Below are positions 1 to 7,762 of a DNA stretch of 12,610 nt, piece after piece (positions within the stretch are counted from its first letter, which is position 1; each line of letters begins with the position of its first letter). The notes beneath the pieces are model-generated. The model searched no databases, had not been told where the DNA came from, and saw only the letters and a list, made by a program, of their open reading frames with translations. This DNA comes from Planctomycetota bacterium (GTDB lineage: Bacteria; Planctomycetota; UBA11346). Location: contig JAHEDF010000057.1 of assembly GCA_024641365.1 (NCBI GenBank), forward strand, positions 1 through 12,610, in the 5' to 3' direction. The translations under genes and the position numbers were made by a program.

Positions 1-831
1 TTGTTTTTCAGGAGTTGAGGCATTGGCACCGCCATTGGCGTGTATTGGGGCAATGGTAGGCATAAATTTACGAATCTTATCAGCTAAGCCGCGTACTTTT
101 TGATTGCGTTGGCGCGTCGCGGCTAAGGCATCGGTTTGGCCAGTGAGTTTTAATTTTTCGAATCCAACTAAATCTTTTGCTTCGTGGGTTTCATGATCAT
201 GTAAAAATTCTAACATAGAATTTTCAGCCTGAATGCCATCGGGATTTAAAACTGATTTAAATAATTCATCATATGCGGTATGTGGATCGGCGTAGCAGTA
301 ATTGCGTTGATGAGGGGCAGGGGCGGAATACCCAGAAACAATGCCAGTGCGGAAACTGTTATAATTACCGGTTAGTGATAATTCGACGTGACCATAGGGG
401 GAGGGATACAATTTAGCCAATTCAAAATCAATGGTCGCACGCTTTATTGCGCTGAGGGAACCGCGATTTGATTTAAAACACCCTAGAATAGATTGATAAG
501 AAAAGTGGCCATTTTCATTCATCTTGCATGACAAACCTTGGAGGATGGTCATGTGCTTTTTATACGGGTTGAGGGCATGGAGCCACGCAGGTAATTCATG
601 TTTGGCGAGGTCGGCCTCAAACGCTCCCTTTTTCTTGTCTTTTTCTTTATCAGCTTCAGAAAATGTTGGCAGTGCTAATTCATGTGGACGTAAGCCGTTT
701 GATTTGCGAATAAAGACAAAGCGTCGCGGAGTGGCTGACGCGCCTTCTGCTGAAAAAACCATCTGTGGATATGCCAATGCCGCAGCGGATGCAGCGGTAG
801 CGGAGAGAAAGCTACGACGATTTAACCACAT
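1..831 (-). CDS. DUF1552 domain protein, Tat-exported, partial (C-terminus off the left edge)
   Basis: The minus-strand frame is open from the ATG at 831-829 to base 1 with no stop, giving the first 277 residues. DUF1552 proteins usually run to somewhat over 400 residues, so the C-terminal third or so is missing. Residues 4-9 read NRRSFL, a twin-arginine (RRxFL) motif, followed by an Ala-rich hydrophobic stretch to about residue 28, so Tat export is likely. The body fits the family: an NGLRP segment (45-49), a LxGLSCKMNENGHF segment (98-110), a DFELAK segment (135-140) and an AYDELFKSVL segment (187-196) with the expected spacing. The function of DUF1552 is unknown. The gene starts 3 bases after the stop of the DUF1592-type cytochrome gene, and its GGAG ribosome site lies inside that gene, so the two are co-transcribed and probably translationally coupled. 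This pairing recurs in Planctomycetota and Verrucomicrobiota. Family confidence is high; role is unassigned. Confidence 0.88.
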   Translation of the reverse strand, partial: MWLNRRSFLSATAASAAALAYPQMVFSAEGASATPRRFVFIRKSNGLRPHELALPTFSEADKEKDKKKGAFEADLAKHELPAWLHALNPYKKHMTILQGLSCKMNENGHFSYQSILGCFKSNRGSLSAIKRATIDFELAKLYPSPYGHVELSLTGNYNSFRTGIVSGYSAPAPHQRNYCYADPHTAYDELFKSVLNPDGIQAENSMLEFLHDHETHEAKDLVGFEKLKLTGQTDALAATRQRNQKVRGLADKIRKFMPTIAPIHANGGANASTPEKQ

Positions 832-834
832 GGT

Positions 835-3800
835 TTAATGCTCCAAGGCTTTACGGTAGATAAAGGAATCAGAGGTGAGCAATGAAATAATCACGGCATC
901 GAAGCTGCCGCCACTTTTGAGGTAGGCTTGATCTGCATCAATTAAGGTTTTTGAATCAGACAACATTTCATTGCGGCCTAAGAAATAACGGAATGCGTAA
1001 CGGATAATGGATTGGCGTACTTTGGTCGATTTGCCAAGCCGATCAATTAATTCCAAGGCATCATTTACATCTCCATCCAAGGCTTTGTCATCAGTGCCAG
1101 CTAAATTGCCTTTGGAATCAATTGGGAGCGTTTTAAAAATGTCACGTAAATCGACATACACTTTAGCTTTGTCTAGACCCTTTTGTACTAAATTATCTGG
1201 ATGTTCTAAACTTTCCTCCTGACGGTAGCGACCAAAATCATCATATATTTCAAAAGTGAGACCGAGTGGATTCATTAATTTATGGCAAGACATACAATAA
1301 TCATCATTAGTTTTTGCATCTAAACGTTGACGCAATGTTTTATGATGATCTTCAGGGATGACGGCATCAACCGTGATTGGGACATCAGGAATACTGCCGG
1401 CAAGTAATTTTTCACGAATCCATTTACCGCGATGAATCGGGTCGGTTTCAGTATTTTTTGCATGGGCGATTAACCACGCGGGATGGGTTAACATGCCCTT
1501 GCGATGTTGGATCTTTGCAGGTTGCGTAGTCGGATAATTCCAATTATCTAAAGCAATATTATAAAATTTAGCGACTTCAGCACCGTCTAAGCCATTTCCT
1601 GATTGCTGATTGGCTTCACCTGGTCCAAATGGAGGCGCTGAGGTTTGTCCTTTATCAAATCGCACAATATAGCTGGCCATTTTTTCTTTAAAAAGTCGTA
1701 ACGGATCGCGACCTGGCCGTGGTTCCAACGCTTTAGCATCAATGCCAGGTATTTCTATTTTTTCAAGGAATTCTCTGTGTTTAACAAAATCTTCTTGCGT
1801 GAAATTTTTCCAGTCAGTGTCTTTAAAATGTTCATAGATAGCGAGCAAGTGATCTGATGCTGCTTTCATGGCATCATTATCACCGGAATGAAACACATAA
1901 AATTTATCAGAAGTTAATAACTCTTCGAAAACATTTTTGTCAGCACGTAATATCGATTCAATTAGGCGATCAGCTTCGCTGACTAAATATGAGCGAGAAT
2001 TTTCATAATTACCACCAAAGCGTTTATTATCTTTAAAGATGCCGAGCAAATTGGGATAGCCAAAGAATTCACGGAAAAAACGCAATTTGCGAATTGGTAT
2101 ATTGGTATAACTGTCAACACGCTGACGACTGATTGTTTCGTCAATGAGATAAAGTTGGTCGCGTCGAGCTAACATGCGAGTTACTTCGCGGCGATAATCT
2201 TCTCTGGTATTTAATTTCCCAGCTTGGGCTGCAGCGGCTAATTCCTTATCAGGGCTGCTGTCAGTGAGTGCATAGGCTAACGCGTAACTTGCGTCACGCG
2301 ATGACAACATGCGACGGCCATGTTCATCAGCTTGGCCTTGACCAAACTCATAGCGATATACAAAATCTGATCGTAACAAAACAGATTGAATTAGCTTGTC
2401 TATTCCTTGTTGCGCGTCGCTTATGGGAAAATAATTACGCGCTAATGATTGGTAGCGGCTACGTTCATCGCTTGTGGGGGAACGCTCAAGTATTTTTAGA
2501 AATAATTGCTCAACTAGCTGATCAATTTTACCTGCCTCAATTGATTTTGCGTAATTTTCGTTTTCTTTTTGAAACTGCTCATCCCAATAGGCAACGCACT
2601 TTTCTATGATATCAGCATAGGTGTCATTTTGCTTGCGATTTGTGCGAATAGCTTTGTGAAGAGCCATCATTTCTTCTTGAGGTAGTTCTTTATAAACGGG
2701 CTCTTTAATTCGCTGAGCGTAATTGGCTTTAATGATTAATGCGCGCCATTCTTCCATGTAATTACGCAAGAACGTAATGCGTGATGCTATTTTGCGTTCA
2801 TTGACACCTTCAAAAAACCATGCTTTTTCACAGTGATCAATAAGATCTTTGTCATTTTTGGCGTTTTTTTCTACCCCGCGCATGGTCTTGTAGATAATGG
2901 CTAATTCTTCGTTTCCTGGGTTTGCCGAAGCAAAGCCTGATTTCTTGTACGCTTTTTTGTCGTCATCCTTGTTGCTTATTGGTTTTGGCGGATCGATTTT
3001 AATGGCAACAAATTGGGGAAGTAGTGACTGGTGTTTATCCTTATAGATATCTATGAGCATCCGTTCGATAAAATTATTTAAAAATATTTTTCGTTCTGCG
3101 ACTTGGCGTTCATGATTCCATTGTCCATCCATAATGCCATTAATGCCTGGTAAGTAACCATTATTTTTCTTTGCCATCGCCATCATAGCGCTCGCGGTTT
3201 CCTTGGCATTGGTCAGCATGGTCAGCAAATGACCGCCGCCGAGGGTTTCATTCGCATAGTACCGAACACCAGAGTTCGTCGGCAACAAAAAAGGATTTGT
3301 TAAATTAACTACGGTTGGAGTTCGGCCTAGAATAGAGGCGCGCCTTTTTGGCCCTACAAATTGGGTGTGACGCTGGTTGAAAATCGTGCTAAACTTATTA
3401 TTAAAGATATATTCACTAATCATCCAGCGACGATCATAGGTAAAGCCTGGAATATTTTTATATTCACCAGAAAACAATTTTTGATGGTCAAGGCGATTGC
3501 CGTAATCAGGTTGTTGTAATTTTTCTTCTAACTTAAGTGGTCCTAATTCAGCTAATTCCCTTGCTAACCAACGATCAAGAACCTTTCTTTCTGCGGTGGT
3601 CGGTTGGTCTTTCCCCTCAGGCGGCATGTTTTCAAAATACACAATTTCACGAACCGTATTAAACAAGTCGCCTTTAGCATCGCCTTTCAGTGTACTAATC
3701 GTGTCTAAACGAATGTCGCCCTTTTGTTTCTTTGCCCCATGACAGGAAATGCAGTAGCGATCCAATAAAGAGGAAATTTCACTAGGCACCTGTGTTGTAT

Positions 3801-3858
3801 CTACGGACCAAACTGGTGTGAAAAACACCGCGATCAGTAGCAGGGGGAACAGACGCAT
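835..3858 (-). CDS. Exported planctomycete-type di-heme cytochrome c protein (PSCyt1/DUF1592/DUF1588/DUF1585)
   Basis: The product has 1007 residues and starts with a Sec signal peptide (hydrophobic residues 3-17, likely cut near 19). Two heme c motifs are visible: CISCH at 36-40 and CMSCH at 855-859. Order along the protein: PSCyt1-like heme domain (about 30-100, with the typical MPPEGK at 78-83); a long region without a recognised domain (about 110-440); a DUF1595-like segment (about 445-505, ending SDFVYRYEFG); DUF1592 (about 516-645); DUF1588 around the second heme (about 786-880, with MLTHPAWL, HRGKWIREKLL and MNPLGLTFE); and DUF1585 at the C-terminus (about 930-1003, with YAFRYFLGR and LLTSDSFIYRK). 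The domain order is typical; the 330-residue middle region makes it long for the family. These proteins are presumed periplasmic redox partners, but no substrate is established. AGGA at 3871-3868, 9 bases upstream, supports the ATG. The gene leads the operon with the DUF1552 gene. Confidence 0.93.
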   Translation of the reverse strand: MRLFPLLLIAVFFTPVWSVDTTQVPSEISSLLDRYCISCHGAKKQKGDIRLDTISTLKGDAKGDLFNTVREIVYFENMPPEGKDQPTTAERKVLDRWLARELAELGPLKLEEKLQQPDYGNRLDHQKLFSGEYKNIPGFTYDRRWMISEYIFNNKFSTIFNQRHTQFVGPKRRASILGRTPTVVNLTNPFLLPTNSGVRYYANETLGGGHLLTMLTNAKETASAMMAMAKKNNGYLPGINGIMDGQWNHERQVAERKIFLNNFIERMLIDIYKDKHQSLLPQFVAIKIDPPKPISNKDDDKKAYKKSGFASANPGNEELAIIYKTMRGVEKNAKNDKDLIDHCEKAWFFEGVNERKIASRITFLRNYMEEWRALIIKANYAQRIKEPVYKELPQEEMMALHKAIRTNRKQNDTYADIIEKCVAYWDEQFQKENENYAKSIEAGKIDQLVEQLFLKILERSPTSDERSRYQSLARNYFPISDAQQGIDKLIQSVLLRSDFVYRYEFGQGQADEHGRRMLSSRDASYALAYALTDSSPDKELAAAAQAGKLNTREDYRREVTRMLARRDQLYLIDETISRQRVDSYTNIPIRKLRFFREFFGYPNLLGIFKDNKRFGGNYENSRSYLVSEADRLIESILRADKNVFEELLTSDKFYVFHSGDNDAMKAASDHLLAIYEHFKDTDWKNFTQEDFVKHREFLEKIEIPGIDAKALEPRPGRDPLRLFKEKMASYIVRFDKGQTSAPPFGPGEANQQSGNGLDGAEVAKFYNIALDNWNYPTTQPAKIQHRKGMLTHPAWLIAHAKNTETDPIHRGKWIREKLLAGSIPDVPITVDAVIPEDHHKTLRQRLDAKTNDDYCMSCHKLMNPLGLTFEIYDDFGRYRQEESLEHPDNLVQKGLDKAKVYVDLRDIFKTLPIDSKGNLAGTDDKALDGDVNDALELIDRLGKSTKVRQSIIRYAFRYFLGRNEMLSDSKTLIDADQAYLKSGGSFDAVIISLLTSDSFIYRKALEH
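841..844 (-). promoter_or_regulatory. Ribosome binding site of the DUF1552 gene, inside the upstream gene
   Basis: On the minus strand GGAG lies 9 bases before the ATG at 831. It sits within the last codons of the cytochrome gene, whose stop is at 837-835. It supports the ATG at 831 as the real start and implies coupled translation of the pair. Confidence 0.7.
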
Positions 3859-4021
3859 AACACAAGATCCTGATGGACGGGAAACGTTGACGGTTAATTA
3901 TGAATTAGCTTAAAATGTAAGCATACATTTCTTACGCACCTTGGGTATTGAATTTTTAAGACAATAATCATTGATTTTAAGTCGCTTTTAAAAAACTGGC
4001 CCTGTTTTCGAAAAAAATACC
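3859..4021. other. 163-base intergenic gap between the TIM-barrel gene and the cytochrome gene
   Basis: This AT-rich spacer should hold the end of the TIM-barrel transcript and the promoter of the cytochrome/DUF1552 operon, both on the minus strand. No convincing -35/-10 pair was found. It contains a small dyad: AAATGTA (3913-3919), a 4-base loop AGCA, and TACATTT (3924-3930). This could be an operator or a weak hairpin 55 bases upstream of the cytochrome start. No gene is seen. Confidence 0.5.
3990..4008 (-). terminator. Weak candidate terminator after the TIM-barrel gene
   Basis: On the minus strand AAAAC (4008-4004), a 7-base AGGGCCA loop and GTTTT (3996-3992) form a 5-bp stem that runs into a stretch of six T, starting 13 bases past the stop codon. 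The position is right, but the stem is short and its T arm doubles as the T-run, so this is only suggestive. Confidence 0.25.
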
Positions 4022-5191
4022 CTACTTTTCTGGGTCCACAAATTTTCCTACAGCGCCTTCTCCTTGCCACAGAGAACTTAACGACACGCCCATATAAGCC
4101 CGAGCGAGAACTGCAATATTACGATCATCGCCCTTCAGTTCACTGACAGGGTGCGGAAATATTTTTTCTAGTGGCACCAATCCGCCATTCGTACGTGGAA
4201 CGGTGAAGCCATAAAGCCCGACACCAGCTTTTAATGCTTCTGGTACAACCTGCGTCGCTTCTTGACCATTCCAGCGAGCAAGACAGGTAATCAAACGCGT
4301 ATGGGAACCAACCATCGGTTTCACTGCCTCCACGCGCTTCATATCGCCGCTTTCATTCATCAGCCAATCGGCTTCTTTATACATATCAGAATTTACTACA
4401 TGGGGATGTGTGGTGTTATTACTGGTTAGCCAAACAATACACTTTGGATTCGCATCTTTTGCTGCTTTGCGAATAGTTTTCCAACAGCGATCAATTGCTT
4501 TACGACTATAAGCTAAATCCTGTTCTTTGGTTAATGCGTCTTCCCCAGGAAATGGCTCATTCATTAATTGTTGATATAATGCTTTTTCGCAGTCGAGCCA
4601 TTTTCCCTCCGTTGATTGACGTTTCGGCTGCCACACCCAATCAATCATAAAACCATCAATACCTGTTTTACGCACCGCATCACTAATTGATTCCGATAAA
4701 AATTTTAAATAGGCATCTGTGTATGGGATATGATAGGTCGTCGGTGTGCCATAACTCAATTCTGGATTTTCCGTTCCCCATCTGGTGTTAGCCGCAATGC
4801 AAAAATACCCCATAACCAACATGCCTTCTTGATGTCCCAGCTTTACCACTTCGGTTAAAAAATCTTTTTCTAATCCCGGTTGTTCCGGCACGTAACCATT
4901 TTTATACCACGCGTAACCATTACACGACACGGCAAAAGTCTGAATGACATTAGCACCCATCGCCTTATACCAAGCAACATGCTGAGCCGGATCTGCCTTT
5001 GCCCAAGTCCCAGGAGCAGCAAAGGGTTTTCGTTTACGACCAGTCGCCGCCCAATTAAAGTCTAAACAATAAGCTTTAATGTCAGTGATGCCCTGACCAG
5101 CCGTTTCATTTTTTGCAACATGTACCTCCGACGTTTGCCCATTTGTCCACAAGCCACAAGCGATGAGCGCAAGTACCATAAAATATTTCAT
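4022..5191 (-). CDS. Secreted TIM-barrel, glycoside-hydrolase-like protein
   Basis: The product has 389 residues. The N-terminus is a short export signal; LIAC at 9-12 fits a lipobox, so it may be a lipoprotein anchored at C12, although the leader is short and ordinary Sec cleavage near residue 20 is possible. The body has features of the (beta/alpha)8 hydrolases of the GHL/GH29-like kind: KAMGANVIQTF (76-86), HQEGMLVMGYF (120-130, a strand of the barrel), and GIDGFMIDWVW (177-187), where D184 sits where catalytic nucleophiles of such barrels lie. E280 in DWLMNESGD (275-283) is a possible second acid. The sugar specificity cannot be read from sequence, and a binding-only or inactive barrel is not excluded. 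AAGGAA at 5201-5196 just upstream supports the start. It is read in the same direction as the cytochrome/DUF1552 operon but 163 bases apart, so it may be a separate transcript of the same functional block. Confidence 0.75.
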   Translation of the reverse strand: MKYFMVLALIACGLWTNGQTSEVHVAKNETAGQGITDIKAYCLDFNWAATGRKRKPFAAPGTWAKADPAQHVAWYKAMGANVIQTFAVSCNGYAWYKNGYVPEQPGLEKDFLTEVVKLGHQEGMLVMGYFCIAANTRWGTENPELSYGTPTTYHIPYTDAYLKFLSESISDAVRKTGIDGFMIDWVWQPKRQSTEGKWLDCEKALYQQLMNEPFPGEDALTKEQDLAYSRKAIDRCWKTIRKAAKDANPKCIVWLTSNNTTHPHVVNSDMYKEADWLMNESGDMKRVEAVKPMVGSHTRLITCLARWNGQEATQVVPEALKAGVGLYGFTVPRTNGGLVPLEKIFPHPVSELKGDDRNIAVLARAYMGVSLSSLWQGEGAVGKFVDPEK

Positions 5192-5220
5192 GATGTTCCT
5201 TTTTTATTATTCGGTTATTA

Positions 5221-5253
5221 ATGGAGTGGACACGAATTGTATCAGAACTCCAT
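5221..5253. repeat. 7-bp inverted repeat in the leader of the TIM-barrel gene
   Basis: ATGGAGT (5221-5227) and ACTCCAT (5247-5253) are exact inverted repeats with a 19-base spacer, 30-62 bases upstream of the TIM-barrel start. The spacer contains TACAAT on the minus strand (5241-5236), a possible -10 box. It could be an operator or, if transcribed, a leader hairpin. Confidence 0.35.
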
Positions 5254-5408
5254 CAATAGTTTTTATAATACGCTATGAGTACCAAAGATATTGTAAGCCG
5301 TTGAGGGTATATTTATTGAGACATCCGCCCTCGAATTTAGGACCAATAATAAGATTTTAACAGATATGGCCGCTAATTTTCGGTTTTAAACGCATAATCG
5401 ACGCTTCT

Positions 5409-5431
5409 TAAAAATGGGATGTACATTTTTA
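5409..5431. repeat. AT-rich hairpin in the divergent intergenic region
   Basis: TAAAAATG (5409-5416), loop GGATGTA, CATTTTTA (5424-5431): an 8-bp stem followed by TTTT on the plus strand. It resembles a terminator, but no gene ends nearby on either strand, so its role is unclear. Confidence 0.35.
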
Positions 5432-5673
5432 TTTTAAAATCGTATTAGTTCCTTGGAACGAAATAAATTAACGAATGCCTGTCTATCTCAAGTTAACCGA
5501 GTTCGCTAAATCTTACGTAAATAATAGGTCAGTCCTCGTTGGGCATGTCTTTGGTTTTATGACCAGAGGCCAAAGGAATGATAAAATAACATGTACATAT
5601 TTTTAGAGATTACTTATTAAATAGGTTCTTTAAATATTGACCAATGCCTGTCCTCCATCTTTGCATCAGGCGA

Positions 5674-5691
5674 TTGTTTGTGGACAAACAA
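5674..5691. promoter_or_regulatory. 18-base palindrome, candidate operator for the pseudopilin operon
   Basis: TTGTTTGT (5674-5681), GG, ACAAACAA (5684-5691) are perfectly complementary arms of 8 bases around a 2-base centre. This is the form of a homodimeric regulator site. It lies 117 bases upstream of the first pseudopilin ATG. No regulator gene is in the window to pair it with. Confidence 0.4.
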
Positions 5692-5807
5692 AACAACTGA
5701 TGTGGCCAGAAGGATTTACAGACAGTTAGGTAATTCAGTGTCCGGAATCAAAACTGGGAAACGTCTCTAAGTCATTGCAGGACAAGAACTAACAGGTCAT
5801 AAGGCTC

Positions 5808-7754
5808 ATGCATTTTACTGTACATACAAATTTTAGAGACCCGGTTCGGTGTGCATTTACCTTGTTTGAGGTCTCTATTTCTTTGGCCATTGTGACGGTT
5901 GGGGTGGTCAGCGTTATGATGCTGTTTCCCATTGGCCTACAGACCCAGCTCCATGCTCGTTACTTGCTTTATGCGTCTGCCAAAGCCGAAGAAATGGTGG
6001 AGAGTTTTAATAATGCTCACAATGCTAACCCAGCCATCGATACTGAAGGTTTTGGTCCATGGGATGTGCCAGTCGCTTATAAAACCCAATCATGGGATTT
6101 GGAAAGTCGCATTGCGACGCATCGCTTTGGTTTAATTCCATTACCAATGGATATAGCCCGACGACTCGACAGTGATGGCGATGAGATTCAAAAAATACTC
6201 GGGCAAGGAGGACATTTATATTATTCGCAACCAATGGCGACCACGAATACCGTAGAACAAGGAACGCGGGGAACGCAGCCGAACGAAACGCAAAAATTAA
6301 TTATCGCAGTGACTGGTTATGCGCAACACAATGCGCTTGGCATTTTCCCAATGAAAGCTTGGCCTTATTTGATGCCGTATCCATCGCCACCGTTACACGG
6401 TCTTCATTGGCACGCAGATTATTTACCTAGTAATGCACCAAAATTTAATTTTAATGGTCAAAGTTATTGCTGGGAGGCAACCTCACCAACCAATACGCCA
6501 ATTCCAGGTGCCGACTCAGATATCCGGGTTATTTTTGATGCCTATAAAGCCTATAATTATGATAATACACCATCCGAAGAATTAGCGGTCAAGTATTTAC
6601 AAGCGGCACTACACTATTGTCAGTTGAAAGGTTTAGACAGTCAATTTTATGCACCGAGTTCGATTCCTGACCCGGTTCCCGATTTCAATATAGGTACGTT
6701 ACATCCAGCATCCAAAGAAGACATCACGCACACAGCATGGAAACAAGTACAAGCTATGCGTTTCTTATCGCATGCGGCGACCTGCATGACCAAATGGAAA
6801 AGCCTCGCTGAATTAGGTGGCCAACCATCAGCGCCTGGATCAGGATTTCCTATTCCTGCTAATTCAGCTGGGTCACCAGCCATCAATTTAACCCATGATT
6901 TAATCGTCTATTACCATGAACGCTGCATGAAATTAATTATGCGTTATGCAGCGTCTTTTCCTTATGATTGGGCGGCGCCGCGGCCATTACAACGCGTGCA
7001 AATGATGGATTTTCCATTGATGGAACTCGATATGTTTGAGCCACCGCTTACAGGAACTCATTTCGAAAGGAATTTTAATATAGGTAGAGTTCCTGCGGCT
7101 CAGTGGAAAACAGTTCCAGCGCGACCAATTTATAATGTTGGTGTTAGCTATCAATTTCCAACAGCATTTTTGCCGTATGGCACGAGCTCGCCACAATACA
7201 CCATGCCAGATGGATCTCAGCAAGGTTCAGCGGAATATAATGCCTTTTGGGGTAAGCAAACGCATTCAACTTTGACGAAACCCTTCGAAGCAGCTGAGCG
7301 TTGTCGACAAATTGTTTTTTGGGCAGTGAATTGGCAAGATTATGTCGATTTTGAAACAGCGCCAAGTGCACCAGTGGACGCAAGTAAATATCCAGTCACT
7401 GGCCCATTAATAAATCAAGATTTTACATCTCGCATGAACAGGGTCGATTTTCGCGACGAACAATTGTATACATTTAGAAATCCAGAAAAGGTATTGTCGT
7501 TTATGTCGGATGTGTCGAACAAGCGAACCGGTGAAGATGTATCGTCAATTATTGGATTAAATCGCATGGGTAGCCAATGGGATAAAGGAACTGGTCTCGA
7601 AGAACGCAAACGCTTTTCTGGATTATATGGAGCCGACCGCAATTTTAACCGCGTATTAGATCGTGGCCAGGTTCCTATGTCGGCACGCATGAAGGCGACA
7701 TTAGTCGCCCGCTATAATTATTATGATCCGCGCTTACCAATGACCATTCGTTGA
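5808..7754 (+). CDS. Giant GspI/PilV-like minor pseudopilin
   Basis: The product has 648 residues. The N-terminus is a class III prepilin signal: a 16-residue leader with R10 and R14, then A16|FTLFE (17-21) with Glu at mature position +5, and a hydrophobic helix to about residue 43. Cleavage and N-methylation by a prepilin peptidase is expected, with the rest outside the inner membrane. After the helix, a stretch rich in Ala and Glu (50-68) continues the pilin alpha-1 helix. The remaining ~570 residues match no domain I recognise: a helical middle (about 240-385), aromatic and Pro-rich segments, and an acidic DSDGDE loop at 121-126. Classical GspI/PilV proteins are well under 200 residues, so this one has a large extra passenger. 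It is first of three pseudopilin genes in I-J-K order. Start support is moderate: ACAGG at 5792-5796 is 11 bases upstream and AAGG at 5801-5804 is very close. Class is confident; function is not. Confidence 0.82.
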   Translation: MHFTVHTNFRDPVRCAFTLFEVSISLAIVTVGVVSVMMLFPIGLQTQLHARYLLYASAKAEEMVESFNNAHNANPAIDTEGFGPWDVPVAYKTQSWDLESRIATHRFGLIPLPMDIARRLDSDGDEIQKILGQGGHLYYSQPMATTNTVEQGTRGTQPNETQKLIIAVTGYAQHNALGIFPMKAWPYLMPYPSPPLHGLHWHADYLPSNAPKFNFNGQSYCWEATSPTNTPIPGADSDIRVIFDAYKAYNYDNTPSEELAVKYLQAALHYCQLKGLDSQFYAPSSIPDPVPDFNIGTLHPASKEDITHTAWKQVQAMRFLSHAATCMTKWKSLAELGGQPSAPGSGFPIPANSAGSPAINLTHDLIVYYHERCMKLIMRYAASFPYDWAAPRPLQRVQMMDFPLMELDMFEPPLTGTHFERNFNIGRVPAAQWKTVPARPIYNVGVSYQFPTAFLPYGTSSPQYTMPDGSQQGSAEYNAFWGKQTHSTLTKPFEAAERCRQIVFWAVNWQDYVDFETAPSAPVDASKYPVTGPLINQDFTSRMNRVDFRDEQLYTFRNPEKVLSFMSDVSNKRTGEDVSSIIGLNRMGSQWDKGTGLEERKRFSGLYGADRNFNRVLDRGQVPMSARMKATLVARYNYYDPRLPMTIR

Positions 7755-7756
7755 GG
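7753..7756 (+). promoter_or_regulatory. Ribosome binding site that fixes the start of the second pseudopilin
   Basis: GAGG overlaps the TGA stop of the preceding gene (7752-7754) and lies 6 bases before the ATG at 7763. An in-frame TTG at 7751 lies upstream of this site and so cannot be served by it. This favours ATG 7763 and a 397-residue product. Confidence 0.75.
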
Positions 7757-7762
7757 TTTATT

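Larger units (their letters stand above)
5192..5807. other. 616-base intergenic region between divergent genes, rich in dyads
   Basis: No open frame with a ribosome site and family resemblance was seen on either strand. The region must hold the promoters of the TIM-barrel gene (minus) and the pseudopilin operon (plus). No clean sigma-70 pair could be placed; a TACAAT hexamer on the minus strand (5241-5236) lacks a matching -35, and a TTGACC at 5637-5642 on the plus strand lacks a -10. Visible structure: an inverted repeat at 5221-5253, an AT hairpin at 5409-5431, GTTCC-TT-GGAAC at 5448-5459, an 18-base palindrome at 5674-5691, and two pairs of short direct repeats about 170 bases apart (5419/5591 and 5474/5643). 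Confidence 0.6.

Noticed and set aside
524..838. Plus-strand 104-codon frame over the start of the DUF1552 gene
   Set aside because: It is antisense to a well-supported gene with a Tat leader and family motifs, and its product resembles nothing.
5163..5360. Plus-strand 65-codon frame in the divergent region
   Set aside because: It begins antisense inside the TIM-barrel gene, has no ribosome site seen and no protein-like pattern beyond AT-rich hydrophobic codons.
5409..5431. AT-rich hairpin with trailing T as a terminator
   Set aside because: No gene on either strand ends near it, so it is kept only as a repeat.
7751..7762. TTG at 7751 as start of the second pseudopilin (401 residues)
   Set aside because: The GAGG ribosome site at 7753-7756 lies downstream of it and is well placed for ATG 7763, which also gives a standard short prepilin leader.
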